A stretch of DNA of 64,000 nucleotides. Source: an uncultured Prochlorococcus sp. Lineage in GTDB: Bacteria; Cyanobacteriota; Cyanobacteriia; PCC-6307; Cyanobiaceae. This document shows positions 28,771 through 39,291 of this stretch, one piece after another. The notes beneath the pieces are model-generated. The model saw only the letters and a list, made by a program, of their open reading frames with translations, ran no database searches and was not told the origin of the DNA. The first letter of the stretch is position 1. Each line of letters opens with the position of its first letter. A program made the translations under genes and the position numbers. The stretch lies in assembly GCA_902564535.1 (NCBI GenBank), contig CACFBG010000001.1:144564-208563 (forward strand). The letters run 5' to 3'.

Positions 28771-30990
28771 TTACTTCTTTGTCCTTCTGCCATAAATGAT
28801 CTGATGAGATAATTCCTGAGGAAGCCTCTCTCCTTCTAGACTAAGCAAAAGAGATTGAAATCTTTCGATACTTTCTGATTTAATTTTTCCATCTAAAAGA
28901 GATCTATACATAGTGTTTTTAGCCAGCCAACGATGTTCTAAATTCTTATCGATCTTCAAGGCAAGTTTTTCTTCCCATTTTTTAATCTCCAGTATCCAAT
29001 CACAATCTATCAATTTTTGATTTAAATACTCAGAATTAAATTTAGATTTGATCCATGTTTGCTCTAAACTAATAATTTCATTTAAGAAAGAAATATCAAT
29101 TTCAACTTTCCCACTGCTTTCAAGCATTTGCTTTAAGGCTTTTGCAGGAGCTAAATTCGGTGTAGTAGTTAATAGACTTAAAGCAGATTCCGACGTTAAT
29201 CTTCTAGTAATTGCAGACCAGATATTATCAATTTTTGCCATGGATAAATCTTCAAAATAAATACGTCCTCCAATCCATTCAAATTTAAAATCTTTAGATA
29301 AGTTATCTATCCCTTGAGCAGTCTTATCTATTAAGATAGGCTGATCAAGCGAATCTAATAATTCTAATTGAGAATTTAGCCGTTCATGATTCTTTAATGG
29401 GCTAGCAATAACAACTCCACCTTCAGGAACCAGCTTCAAAGGATTTAATGCCCAAAGTAAAGAATCTCCTGTTAGTACTAAAATACGATGATGTCGTTTA
29501 ATATCAAGATCACTCCATAGTTGACTTGCTAAATCATTTAATCTATCAACTTCTTGAGATGATTGATTTTGCAGCCAGTTATTTAAGGTACTGTTTTGTG
29601 GTCCATTAGTTAATAATAAAGTATTGGCTGAATTCACCTCATTAATTATTGCCATTTGAGTCACTCTTTTCTCAAGCACTTTTTGTCTTTGCCTACCTTC
29701 CCAACCTTCCGGGGTGGGATCCCAAAAAAATTTTCCATGTAATTCATTTGGCATATATTGCTGAGGAACCCAATGGTTTAAATATGAATGTGGATACAGA
29801 TAATTTGCACCATCACCAAACGATTCTCCATCATGATGTGCATCTCTTAAATGTAAAGGAACATCTTGTTTCTGAAACTCTTTAACAGCTTTTTGCGCTG
29901 AAAAAAATGAAGATAAGCTATTACTTTTAGCAGTTGTAGCTAAATATAAAGCTGCTTGTGTTAATGCATAAATTCCTTCTGGAAGACCAATTCTCTCAAA
30001 AGCATCTGCACATGCTTGAACTACAACAATTGCCTGTGGATCTGCTAAACCAATATCCTCTCCTGCTGATATCAACATTCGTCGAAAAATGAATCTGGGG
30101 TTCTCCCCTGCCTCCAGCATTCTGGCAAGCCAAAACAATGATGCATCTGGGTCTGAACCTCTTAATGACTTAATAAATGCACTTATTGTATTAAAATGCG
30201 AATCACCATTTTTATCATAAAGAACAGCTCTTTCTTGAATCGATTCTTCAGCAATTAAAAGATTAATTCTGATATAACCTTCTTTATCTGGTTTTGTACT
30301 TTCTACAGCTAATTCAAGAGCATTTAGTAAACTTCTTGCATCTCCATTAGAGATGTCTACTAGATGATTTGCAGCTTCTTCATTAACAAGAACTTTTATC
30401 TTTCCATATCCTCTTTCTTCATCTTCTAAGGCTCTCTTCAAGAGCTGATGAAGATCACTTGCTTCAAGTGGTTGCAAACGAAACAATCTTGTTCGACTCA
30501 ACAAAGCTTTATTGACTTCAAAAAAAGGGTTTTGAGTAGTGGCACCTATCAGGGTAATAGTGCCATTCTCAACCCAAGGTAATAATGCGTCTTGTTGTGC
30601 AGTATTAAAACGGTGAACTTCATCAACAAAAAGAATACTTCGTAAGCCATATAGTTCTAATCTTTCTTTTGCATCATCAACTTCTTTTCGCAAATCTTTA
30701 ACACCAGCCAAAACAGCATTTAATACGCTGAAATGAGATCTAGTCTGTGCAGCAATAATTTTCGCCAATGTAGTTTTCCCAACTCCTGGAGGTCCATGAA
30801 GCAAAAGATTGCCAATACGATCAGAAGCTATCGCTCTTCGAAGTAATCGACCTTCAGCTAGGATTGATGTTTGACCAACAAACTCATCAAGAGTTCTAGG
30901 TCTTAATCTTTCAGCCAAAGGTGCCGTATTCTTTAACACCTGATCGCTATTAAAGCTAAAAAGATCTTTGGCCAAAAAATTATCCTTCAA
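28771..30990 (-). CDS. RarA/MgsA-like AAA ATPase fused to a C-terminal domain of unknown function
   Basis: N-terminal LAERLRPRTLDEFVGQ, LLHGPPGVGKTTLAK, FVDEVHRFN, and GATTQNPFFEVN. The remaining ~300 aa are not part of canonical RarA. Confidence 0.93.
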   Translation of the reverse strand: MKDNFLAKDLFSFNSDQVLKNTAPLAERLRPRTLDEFVGQTSILAEGRLLRRAIASDRIGNLLLHGPPGVGKTTLAKIIAAQTRSHFSVLNAVLAGVKDLRKEVDDAKERLELYGLRSILFVDEVHRFNTAQQDALLPWVENGTITLIGATTQNPFFEVNKALLSRTRLFRLQPLEASDLHQLLKRALEDEERGYGKIKVLVNEEAANHLVDISNGDARSLLNALELAVESTKPDKEGYIRINLLIAEESIQERAVLYDKNGDSHFNTISAFIKSLRGSDPDASLFWLARMLEAGENPRFIFRRMLISAGEDIGLADPQAIVVVQACADAFERIGLPEGIYALTQAALYLATTAKSNSLSSFFSAQKAVKEFQKQDVPLHLRDAHHDGESFGDGANYLYPHSYLNHWVPQQYMPNELHGKFFWDPTPEGWEGRQRQKVLEKRVTQMAIINEVNSANTLLLTNGPQNSTLNNWLQNQSSQEVDRLNDLASQLWSDLDIKRHHRILVLTGDSLLWALNPLKLVPEGGVVIASPLKNHERLNSQLELLDSLDQPILIDKTAQGIDNLSKDFKFEWIGGRIYFEDLSMAKIDNIWSAITRRLTSESALSLLTTTPNLAPAKALKQMLESSGKVEIDISFLNEIISLEQTWIKSKFNSEYLNQKLIDCDWILEIKKWEEKLALKIDKNLEHRWLAKNTMYRSLLDGKIKSESIERFQSLLLSLEGERLPQELSHQIIYGRRTKK

Positions 30991-31062
30991 TCATTACTTA
31001 GAGTAGAACATTTAACCAGAATATTTATTAAAGAAAACCTTGGTAAATCAAAAAATTATTAT

Positions 31063-32712
31063 TCAAGTAATTACCGTAGGTCTATTCATTCCAGTTCTTG
31101 TGGAGATTTCCGCAAGAGAATCAATACCCTGAATTAAATTCTTAAGCGCCCATTGTGGATCTTGTTTCAAATCTCCAGTCGATGGAACATAATCCTCAAA
31201 ATAAATTCGCAAAGTTGATCCTTTAGTTCCTGTTCCAGATAGACGAAGAATAACCCTACTTCCATTAGCAAGAAAGATTCTAATACCTTGCTGGTCTATA
31301 AAAGAATTATCAATTGGATCCTTATATTCAAAGTTATCCATATGTTTAACAGAGCTTCCAGCAAAATTCTTCCCAATAATCTTATTCGAAAGAGATTCAA
31401 GTCTTTCATACAAAGAAAAAGCTATATCAGTAGGAATATTTTCATAGTCGTGACGAGAATAATAATTACGACCAAATCTCAACCAATGATCCTTCATTAA
31501 CTCAGCTACCGAGATCCTCTTTTCTGCAAGTATCTGCAACCAAAAAAGGACAGCCCAAAGGCCATCTTTCTCCCTTACATGATCACTACCTGTGCCAAAA
31601 CTTTCTTCTCCACAAATTGTGATTTTGCCTGCATCTAAAAGGTTTCCAAAGAATTTCCATCCAGTAGGAGTCTCGTAATATGGAATAGCTAATTCTTTTG
31701 CAACAACATCGACAGCTGAGCTAGTTGGCATAGACCTAGCAACACCTTTTAAACCATTGCAATAAGCAGGTACACACTTATAATTTGCGACCAAAATTGC
31801 AAGGCTATCGCTAGGATTCACAAAACATCCTCTACCCAAGATCATATTGCGATCACCATCACCATCACAAGCTGCGCCAAAGGAATAAGAGGAGTTTTTA
31901 TCTAATAACAGTTCCGCTAATTTATTAGCATAAGTCAAATTTGGATCAGGATGTAACCCACCAAAGTCTTCTTTTGGAATTCCATTTCGTACAGTTCCCT
32001 CAGGGGCCTTAAGTAACCCTTCTATTAATTTCTTTGCATATGGTCCTGTAACAGCATTAAGGGCATCAAAGGCAATATGAAAATCATCATTAATGAAGTC
32101 TGATATTTTGTCCAAATCAAATAATTTTTGCATTAGTTTCAAATAATCATCTACTCCATCGATTATCGTAACTTCCATATTAAATATTACATATTTGTCA
32201 GGTTTTTGCAGGGAAATTGTTTGGTTTTTACAGATACTGTATTCTGTTAAAGTTTGAGTGCATTTGTAAATCTCATCAGTTAGTGACTCTTGTGCTGGAC
32301 CACCATTTGAACCATTAATCTTAACACCAAAATCTCCATTTATCCCCCCTGAATTATGGCTAGCTGATAAGATAATAGCCCCTATTGCATTATTCAATCG
32401 AACCAAGTTTGAAGCAGCAGGAGTAGACAGAATCCCATCGACAGTTGTGATAACTCTTTTTACATGATGAGCCGCAGCCATCCTTAGTATGATATCGATA
32501 GCCCTCCTATTTCCATATCGGCCATCTCCTCCAAGAATCAAAGTTCCTCCTTCAACTCCAGGTAATGTTCGAAATATAGCCTCAATAAAACTTTCTAAAT
32601 AATGAGTCTGTTCAAAATGTCTACTGCTTTTACGCAAACCAGAAGTGCCTGGTTTCTGATCAGAAAAAGAAGTAGGTATTTTGATTGTTTGGATAGGAGA
32701 TGAAACTGACAT
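31063..32712 (-). CDS. pgm: Phosphoglucomutase (alpha-D-glucose phosphate-specific)
   Basis: GTSGLRKSSRHF, ILSASHNSGGINGDFGVKINGSNGGPA, CDGDGDRNMILG, and CGEESFGTGSDHVREKDGLWA. Confidence 0.95.
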   Translation of the reverse strand: MSVSSPIQTIKIPTSFSDQKPGTSGLRKSSRHFEQTHYLESFIEAIFRTLPGVEGGTLILGGDGRYGNRRAIDIILRMAAAHHVKRVITTVDGILSTPAASNLVRLNNAIGAIILSASHNSGGINGDFGVKINGSNGGPAQESLTDEIYKCTQTLTEYSICKNQTISLQKPDKYVIFNMEVTIIDGVDDYLKLMQKLFDLDKISDFINDDFHIAFDALNAVTGPYAKKLIEGLLKAPEGTVRNGIPKEDFGGLHPDPNLTYANKLAELLLDKNSSYSFGAACDGDGDRNMILGRGCFVNPSDSLAILVANYKCVPAYCNGLKGVARSMPTSSAVDVVAKELAIPYYETPTGWKFFGNLLDAGKITICGEESFGTGSDHVREKDGLWAVLFWLQILAEKRISVAELMKDHWLRFGRNYYSRHDYENIPTDIAFSLYERLESLSNKIIGKNFAGSSVKHMDNFEYKDPIDNSFIDQQGIRIFLANGSRVILRLSGTGTKGSTLRIYFEDYVPSTGDLKQDPQWALKNLIQGIDSLAEISTRTGMNRPTVIT

Positions 32713-32766
32713 TTGTGAAACTATTTAATTAAGCAAAATAAAACGAAAGATACAGCTATTGAAAAA

Positions 32767-32937
32767 TTAATGAGGCATTTCTGAAGTACGGAGCATTGCA
32801 ACAAACCAAATAACAGTAAAAGTTAATGCCAATAAAACACCCTGACTAATACCAAATTTAGCTATCGTTATCGCAATCAAAATAGGAGACACAATCGCCC
32901 CAATCATAGGTGTTAAAGCAACAAACCAACGCAACAT
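32767..32937 (-). CDS. Small membrane protein, 56 aa
   Basis: Not in the ORF track. MLRWFVALTPMIGAIVSPILIAITIAKFGISQGVLLALTFTVIWFVAMLRTSEMPH; two hydrophobic helices. Confidence 0.6.
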   Translation of the reverse strand: MLRWFVALTPMIGAIVSPILIAITIAKFGISQGVLLALTFTVIWFVAMLRTSEMPH

Positions 32938-32959
32938 TAGTGATTAAAAAATAGAATAA

Positions 32960-34069
32960 TTAAAACCATTCGGCTTTCTGGGACAGATTAGGGGTTGTAT
33001 TATCCTCTGGCGTAATGCGTTCAAATTGCATAGTAATATTACGTTTTTGCCCACCTTCTTCTACACTAGCTTCAATTGGATACTTCTGAATACCATCTCT
33101 AAATGGAACCTGTAATCTAAAAGTTCCATCATTTGAAAGAGGAACCTCTTGATCACCAATAGTTAACTTTGCAGAAGGATCTGTAGATCCATAAACAATT
33201 AATTCTGCATCAGCAACAAGCCAAAAGAAAGAATCTCTTGGGGCAACACCACCTAAACCTGATTGATTTAATCCACTAGCCCAAATACCAGAACCAGAAT
33301 CATTTAATGAGCTTTGACCCGAAAAAGGATTTTGTTGAAACTCTTCTGAACCTATACGAATATTTCTAAAATGATCAGTTGCATTTTTATATAAGCGTTC
33401 ATGCAAGCCTGAATCAGTGGCTTCTGAAACAATCGAATTTACATTAGTAGAATCATTTAAAGTATTTGGCTTGTCATCTAGGCTAAATGGCACAAACTGA
33501 TCTAAAACTTGCCCAGTAGGTTGTAACAAAGGAACTCTTGCAACAGAAGAAAATCCTAAAGAAATCCAACGTGAACCTGCTCGATATCCAAGTTCAACTC
33601 GATAGTCTCTATCACTCATTGGAATCGGTAAATACCACTCAGTATTATGACTATCGACTTGAAGTTCTTGAAGAGTTTGCCGATGAGCTGTCCCATTCTC
33701 TACACCTGTTACATCTAAAAGACGCAAGCAAAGACTATTTGCATTTTGAGATTGAGCTCTTTTCTTATCTGATTCTGAAATCTCCCAGAAAACATAAGCC
33801 CATTGAGGATCTCTAGGTAAAAAAACAACTTTTGTATTAGCTTGAGATTTAAAAAAGGATATTTTTTCAAGAGTCTTTTGACTCCAAAATGGTCCCGATT
33901 GTTTATCAAGAGATTGATTGGAAGAGCTTATATTTTTTTCTTTAAAAGCAATTTCTTTGACTAATTTGGCTTTGCTCTTCCTACTATAAAGAGGAACCCC
34001 CAAGTCACTTGCTTTTTGGCGCAGCTGACGGAGAGTGAGACGTGCCAGTGAATCTTCAGATAGCGTCAC
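32960..34069 (-). CDS. DUF4912 protein with N-terminal Rho-N/SAP-like segment
   Basis: LTLRQLRQKASDLGVPLYSRKSKAKLVKEIA plus VVFLPRDPQWAYVFWEISESDK, and LIVYGSTDPSAKLTIGDQEVPLSNDGTFRLQVPFRDG. Confidence 0.85.
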   Translation of the reverse strand: MTLSEDSLARLTLRQLRQKASDLGVPLYSRKSKAKLVKEIAFKEKNISSSNQSLDKQSGPFWSQKTLEKISFFKSQANTKVVFLPRDPQWAYVFWEISESDKKRAQSQNANSLCLRLLDVTGVENGTAHRQTLQELQVDSHNTEWYLPIPMSDRDYRVELGYRAGSRWISLGFSSVARVPLLQPTGQVLDQFVPFSLDDKPNTLNDSTNVNSIVSEATDSGLHERLYKNATDHFRNIRIGSEEFQQNPFSGQSSLNDSGSGIWASGLNQSGLGGVAPRDSFFWLVADAELIVYGSTDPSAKLTIGDQEVPLSNDGTFRLQVPFRDGIQKYPIEASVEEGGQKRNITMQFERITPEDNTTPNLSQKAEWF

Positions 34070-34329
34070 GCCTAAAAAACTCCATGTTTTGTTCGGGATT
34101 AGTATCTAATTAATTTTGCCAATCCGTTCATCTAAATTGACTGCGGTCAGCATCTACTGACTCCACTGCTATTAAGACAAGCCAAGAGCAACTCCTCTAA
34201 TCGATTGCAAATAAAAGGCTTAGAAGGAAAAACGACTAACTTTGCAAAAAAGAAAAAACCCAACTTTTTCTTTGGGATCACTCTTCCAGCTAAGCAAAAA
34301 ATAAAAAGCTTTGAATGAGAAGCATCACT

Positions 34330-34695
34330 TCATAAGCTTTTAAGCTTAAGACTTTCAGTAATCAGATCCTGAAGAGTTAGCTCAAGAGGAGTGATATGCA
34401 AGTCATCAGCAACTTTCTCTAACTGCAAAGCTGCAGAAGAAAATTGATCCAAGAGCAAAGAAACAAAAGCATTATCATTCGCAAGAATTGGCTGATTAAG
34501 GCACCAATTCAATCTCTTTTTTTGATCAGGGAAAGCACCTAACTGCATTCCTGAAGCCATATTTTTAAAACAAGCTAGGCAATGGGCTAACAACCTTAAA
34601 TGATGGCGATCTAAAGGAGGCAAATGAGTATCTTCAATTCTTTTTAGATCTTCAAGGCTTAAAGGGCTATTTAGTAAAGACTTTTGATCATCCAT
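34330..34695 (-). CDS. Hypothetical protein overlapping sufR
   Basis: 121 aa ORF; its start overlaps the sufR stop region by 8 bp, suggesting translational coupling. Confidence 0.65.
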   Translation of the reverse strand: MDDQKSLLNSPLSLEDLKRIEDTHLPPLDRHHLRLLAHCLACFKNMASGMQLGAFPDQKKRLNWCLNQPILANDNAFVSLLLDQFSSAALQLEKVADDLHITPLELTLQDLITESLKLKSL

Positions 34696-35344
34696 TAGGC
34701 TTATTAGGAGTTATTTGAAAACCACAAGAATGTCCAGAATCAAATCTCCAATGGACTCTCATTACTTCACAATCATTAAAAATAGAACGAATTAATTCTA
34801 ATTCTTGATCACAAATTATGGGATATTTTTCCGCAATACTTCGAATAGAGCAATGAAATGCATTTAAAAACCAACTAGATGATCCATCATTAGATTGATA
34901 AATTTCTGAAATATGACCTTCTTCATTTCTCAATTGAACAAGTTTTCTTAAACGCATATTTAGGTTTCCCTTACCAATCAATCGCCTGTAATTGCTAGCC
35001 TTTTGCTTGGACTGATTAATTAATAATTTCGAGATAACTTCTTTAGGAAGAGTATCTTCAATAGTATTCAATACCTCTAAAGCAAACTTTTCACTGCCAA
35101 TGCCATTATTAAAAAGATTTTGGCCCTTTAAAGTTAATTGCCATAAATTTGAAGGTCTCCCTGGACGATCTGAAGAAGGACTTGCTTCAACTAGGCCATC
35201 CAATTCCAGGCTTCGCAAATGTCTACGCATTGCCTGAACCGAAATCCCCATAAATGCCGCAAGGCTTGATGCACTACTAACTCCCTCCCTTAAAAGGAAA
35301 GTCAAAGTTGCCTTGCGAGTGGTGACTTGCACCTTGGAAGTCAT
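34688..35344 (-). CDS. sufR: SufR-type transcriptional repressor
   Basis: N-terminal winged HTH (SAFMGISVQAMRRHLRSLELDGLVEA); divergently adjacent to sufBCDS; C-terminal region with several Cys. Confidence 0.88.
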   Translation of the reverse strand: MTSKVQVTTRKATLTFLLREGVSSASSLAAFMGISVQAMRRHLRSLELDGLVEASPSSDRPGRPSNLWQLTLKGQNLFNNGIGSEKFALEVLNTIEDTLPKEVISKLLINQSKQKASNYRRLIGKGNLNMRLRKLVQLRNEEGHISEIYQSNDGSSSWFLNAFHCSIRSIAEKYPIICDQELELIRSIFNDCEVMRVHWRFDSGHSCGFQITPNKPNG

Positions 35345-35452
35345 TGCGAAATTAGTGATCGATCAATGCTCATCTCTAGTTTAAAGAATAGAAAAAATTT
35401 GCCTTTTAGTAAAACCAAACAAGAAGCAAAATCTTGCGTAAAAGACTGATAA

Positions 35453-35467
35453 TGTCAGGACCTGACA
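35453..35467. promoter_or_regulatory. Perfect 7-1-7 inverted repeat in the sufR/sufB intergenic region, candidate operator
   Basis: TGTCAGG-A-CCTGACA, read directly between the divergent sufR and sufB starts. Confidence 0.55.
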
Positions 35468-35754
35468 AACACGGCACTCATAGGATGCCTCAGGCTGTGT
35501 CCTAAAGTGTGTTAAGAAACTTGTTCGTTTCGTAATTCTTCCTCAATCCCAGAAAATAAATGGCTATTGATTGGAGTGTGCACCCAAAGAGCAAAGGATT
35601 GGATTATTTGCTTAGAATATTTTTTTACTCATCAGTAAATCAATTTATCTTGGTTGACGAGTATATAAACCAAAATCTATCCAGGGAGGAAAGGAGAAAG
35701 ATGATTTTCATAGACAATGAAAAAAAATTATTAGCCTAAATCAAGGAAATTATT

Positions 35755-37197
35755 ATGACTGGCCAAAATACAGTTGATAAACTTGTTTCCAAACCCTACA
35801 AATATGGGTTTGTCACAGATATCGAAACTGAAAAGATTGATAAAGGTATAAATGAAGATGTTATAAAACTAATCTCCAGGAAAAAAGACGAGCCTGAATT
35901 CCTTCTTGAGTTTCGTTTAAGAGCATATAAACAATGGCTGAAAATGAAAGAGCCAAATTGGGCAGATCTCAAATATCCTAAAATTAATTATCAAGACATC
36001 ATCTACTATGCAGCACCTAAAAAAAGCGAAAAAAAGGCAAGTCTTGATGACGTAGATCCTAAATTATTAGAAACTTTTGATAAACTAGGAATCCCGCTGA
36101 GTGAACAAAAACGTCTAAGTAATGTTGCCGTTGATGCAGTATTTGACAGTGTATCAATAGCAACAACTTATAAAGAAAAACTTGCTGAGCATGGTGTTGT
36201 ATTTTGCTCTATAAGTGAAGCTGTTGTTGATTATCCAGAATTAATAAAGCGCTATCTTGGTAGTGTAGTTCCAATTAGTGACAATTATTTTGCTGCACTA
36301 AATTCTGCTGTATTTAGTGATGGTTCATTTGTATATATACCTAAAGGCATTAATTGCCCAATGGAATTATCCTCATATTTTAGAATCAACTCAGGAGATA
36401 CCGGTCAATTTGAAAGAACATTAATTATTGCAGAAGAAAGATCATCTGTGAGTTATTTAGAAGGGTGTACTGCCCCTATGTTTGATACTAATACTCTTCA
36501 TGCTGCAGTTGTAGAACTAATTGCTTTAGATGATGCCTCAATAAAATATTCAACTGTGCAAAATTGGTATGCAGGGAACGAGGAGGGTGTGGGTGGTATT
36601 TACAACTTTGTTACAAAGAGGGGTCATTGCAGAGGCAAAAGAAGCAAAATTAGTTGGTCTCAAGTTGAAACTGGTTCAGCAATTACATGGAAATATCCAA
36701 GTTGCATTCTTCAAGGAGAAAAATCGGTGGGAGAGTTCTACTCAGTCGCTTTAACTAATAATTTACAAAAGGCAGATACTGGTACAAAAATGATACATAT
36801 TGGGGCTCAAACTCGATCAACAATTGTCAGCAAAGGAATTAGTGCAGGAAAGTCAAGTAATAGTTATAGAGGTTTAGTACAAATTGGTCCGCAAGCAACT
36901 GGAGCTAGAAACTATAGCCAATGTGACTCAATGTTAATTGGAGATCAAGCATCAGCGAACACATACCCTTATATACGATCTCAACAACCACAATCCAATG
37001 TTGAACATGAAGCTAGTACATGTCGCATTTCTGAAGATCAATTATTTTATTTACAAAGTCGAGGAATAAATTTTGAAGAAGCTATATCAATGATGGTAAG
37101 CGGTTTTTGTCAAGATGTTTTTAATCAGTTACCTATGGAATTTGCTGCTGAAGCTGACAAACTTTTAGCATTAAAACTGGAGGGATCTGTTGGCTAA
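35755..37197 (+). CDS. sufB: Fe-S cluster assembly protein SufB
   Basis: [41 protein letters not shown], and [23 protein letters not shown]. Confidence 0.97.
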   Translation: MTGQNTVDKLVSKPYKYGFVTDIETEKIDKGINEDVIKLISRKKDEPEFLLEFRLRAYKQWLKMKEPNWADLKYPKINYQDIIYYAAPKKSEKKASLDDVDPKLLETFDKLGIPLSEQKRLSNVAVDAVFDSVSIATTYKEKLAEHGVVFCSISEAVVDYPELIKRYLGSVVPISDNYFAALNSAVFSDGSFVYIPKGINCPMELSSYFRINSGDTGQFERTLIIAEERSSVSYLEGCTAPMFDTNTLHAAVVELIALDDASIKYSTVQNWYAGNEEGVGGIYNFVTKRGHCRGKRSKISWSQVETGSAITWKYPSCILQGEKSVGEFYSVALTNNLQKADTGTKMIHIGAQTRSTIVSKGISAGKSSNSYRGLVQIGPQATGARNYSQCDSMLIGDQASANTYPYIRSQQPQSNVEHEASTCRISEDQLFYLQSRGINFEEAISMMVSGFCQDVFNQLPMEFAAEADKLLALKLEGSVG

Positions 37198-37267
37198 TTC
37201 ATTAAAATAATTGAATTAAAGTCTTTATGATCTGAACCCCTTCTGCATAGTTTTCTCTTAATCTATC

Positions 37268-38059
37268 GTGTTAAAATCTGAAACTAAATTAATTCTTGAA
37301 GTATGTGATCTCCATGCAAATGTTGAAGATCAACCAATTCTTAATGGAGTTAATTTACAAGTTTATGCAGGAGAAATACATGCAATTATGGGACGTAATG
37401 GGAGCGGAAAAAGTACACTTTCAAAAGTAATTGCTGGTCACCCTGCCTATAAGATTACTGGAGGAACAATCAAATTTGAAGATAATAATTTATTAGATTT
37501 AGATCCTGAAGAAAGGGCAAGATTAGGGGTATTTCTAGGGTTCCAATATCCAATAGAGATTCCAGGAGTGAGCAACCTTGAATTTTTAAGAGTCTCGACA
37601 AATGCACGAAGAGAATATGAAAAAAAGGAAGAACTAGATACCTTTGAATTTGAAGATTTTGTACAAGAAAAACTAAAGATTGTCAAAATGGATCCAGCTT
37701 TCCTTAATAGAAGTGTCAATGAAGGATTTTCTGGTGGAGAAAAGAAGCGAAATGAAATACTGCAAATGGCACTTCTAGAGCCAAAACTAGCAATTCTTGA
37801 TGAAACAGATTCTGGCCTTGATATAGATGCACTTCGAGTTGTTGCTGCAGGTGTAAATAAACTTGCAACCCCAAATACTGCAACGATATTAATAACTCAT
37901 TATCAAAGACTTCTTAATGAAATAACGCCCAATTATGTACACGTTATGGCTAATGGAAAAATCCTCAAAACTGCAGGAAAAGAACTTGCTCTGCAATTAG
38001 AAAAATCTGGTTATGACTGGATTGAGCAAATATCCTCTAATAAGGAGGAAAATCAATGA
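37268..38059 (+). CDS. sufC: Fe-S cluster assembly ATPase SufC
   Basis: [32 protein letters not shown], and [14 protein letters not shown] start. Confidence 0.97.
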   Translation: MLKSETKLILEVCDLHANVEDQPILNGVNLQVYAGEIHAIMGRNGSGKSTLSKVIAGHPAYKITGGTIKFEDNNLLDLDPEERARLGVFLGFQYPIEIPGVSNLEFLRVSTNARREYEKKEELDTFEFEDFVQEKLKIVKMDPAFLNRSVNEGFSGGEKKRNEILQMALLEPKLAILDETDSGLDIDALRVVAAGVNKLATPNTATILITHYQRLLNEITPNYVHVMANGKILKTAGKELALQLEKSGYDWIEQISSNKEENQ

Positions 38060-39291
38060 AAACCGAATGTCTTGAGTGGTTAGAACAACTTCCTTCTCCT
38101 GATGGCGTACTTGCAAGTGAACAGCTCATAGGAAGAGAATCATTAAGAAATCTAGGATTGCCGAAAAAATACTCTGAAGCTTGGCGATTAACTAATTTAA
38201 AAAGAATTGAAAAGATTTTAAAACTTCCTTTAGCACAATCAAATCAATATGAAAACTCAATCGATAAAAATCAATGGCCTGAAATTCCAAAGGATGGGGT
38301 TCGGATTATTCTAAATAATGAAACAAATTATAAAACGAACTTACCCAATGGAATTAGATTCCTGAGTAATGATGATATAAAAGAAACCATTAATCTTTCC
38401 CATCAATCAATAGATGAAACAAATGATTGGGGTGTCTCAGTCAACAAAGCTTGTAATAATAAACTCTTAGCCTTAAAAGTTGATGGTTTAGAGGAGCAGT
38501 CCCTTGAAATACTAATTCCAAGCCAAAAGGAAACACTTAATCCAAGTAGAATTTTATTAGTGCTAGGTAAGAAGGCAAAATTAAAATTACTACAGGTCAT
38601 CATCGGAGAAGGAAAATCCTCAAATAATAATCTGATTCAAATTCATCTTGATGAGGGTTCTGAATTAAACCATGGTTTAATTTGTTTTGGTAAAAATGAT
38701 TCAAGTTTATTTACTCAAGCTTGCATCAAGCAAAATATAGATAGTAAATATGAACTGAATGCAATTCAACATGGTTGGTCTATAAGTAGATTTGAACCTA
38801 GAGTTTTTCAACAAAATGGCAAAGCAAAAACTAAGCTTAATGGGCTTCAAATATCCAGTGAAAAGCAACAATTAGCAACACATTCATTAGTAAATTTTAA
38901 TGGCCCAGAAGGAGAATTAGAGCAATTGCAAAAATCAATCGCAGCTGATCAATCACATTGTATATTTAATGGAGCAGTTAAGGTGCCTAAAGAAGCTCAA
39001 AAAACAAATGCCTCTCAATTAAGTCGTAATTTATTAATCTCTAAAGCAGCAAGAATAGACACCAAACCCGAACTAGAGATTGTCGCAGATGATGTCAAAT
39101 GTGCTCATGGTGCAACTATTAGTCAACTTCAAGAAGAAGAATTATTCTATCTTCGTAGTAGAGGAATAGATTCTAATCAAGCAGCTACTCTTCTTTTGAA
39201 AGGATATTGTCAAGAAATAATAAATAATCTTCCTGTTGCGGCAGAAAGATGGCAAATCTTAAATCAGATAATCGAAAATCTAAATAAATGA
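38056..39291 (+). CDS. sufD: Fe-S cluster assembly protein SufD
   Basis: [36 protein letters not shown]; operon position. Confidence 0.95.
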   Translation: MKTECLEWLEQLPSPDGVLASEQLIGRESLRNLGLPKKYSEAWRLTNLKRIEKILKLPLAQSNQYENSIDKNQWPEIPKDGVRIILNNETNYKTNLPNGIRFLSNDDIKETINLSHQSIDETNDWGVSVNKACNNKLLALKVDGLEEQSLEILIPSQKETLNPSRILLVLGKKAKLKLLQVIIGEGKSSNNNLIQIHLDEGSELNHGLICFGKNDSSLFTQACIKQNIDSKYELNAIQHGWSISRFEPRVFQQNGKAKTKLNGLQISSEKQQLATHSLVNFNGPEGELEQLQKSIAADQSHCIFNGAVKVPKEAQKTNASQLSRNLLISKAARIDTKPELEIVADDVKCAHGATISQLQEEELFYLRSRGIDSNQAATLLLKGYCQEIINNLPVAAERWQILNQIIENLNK

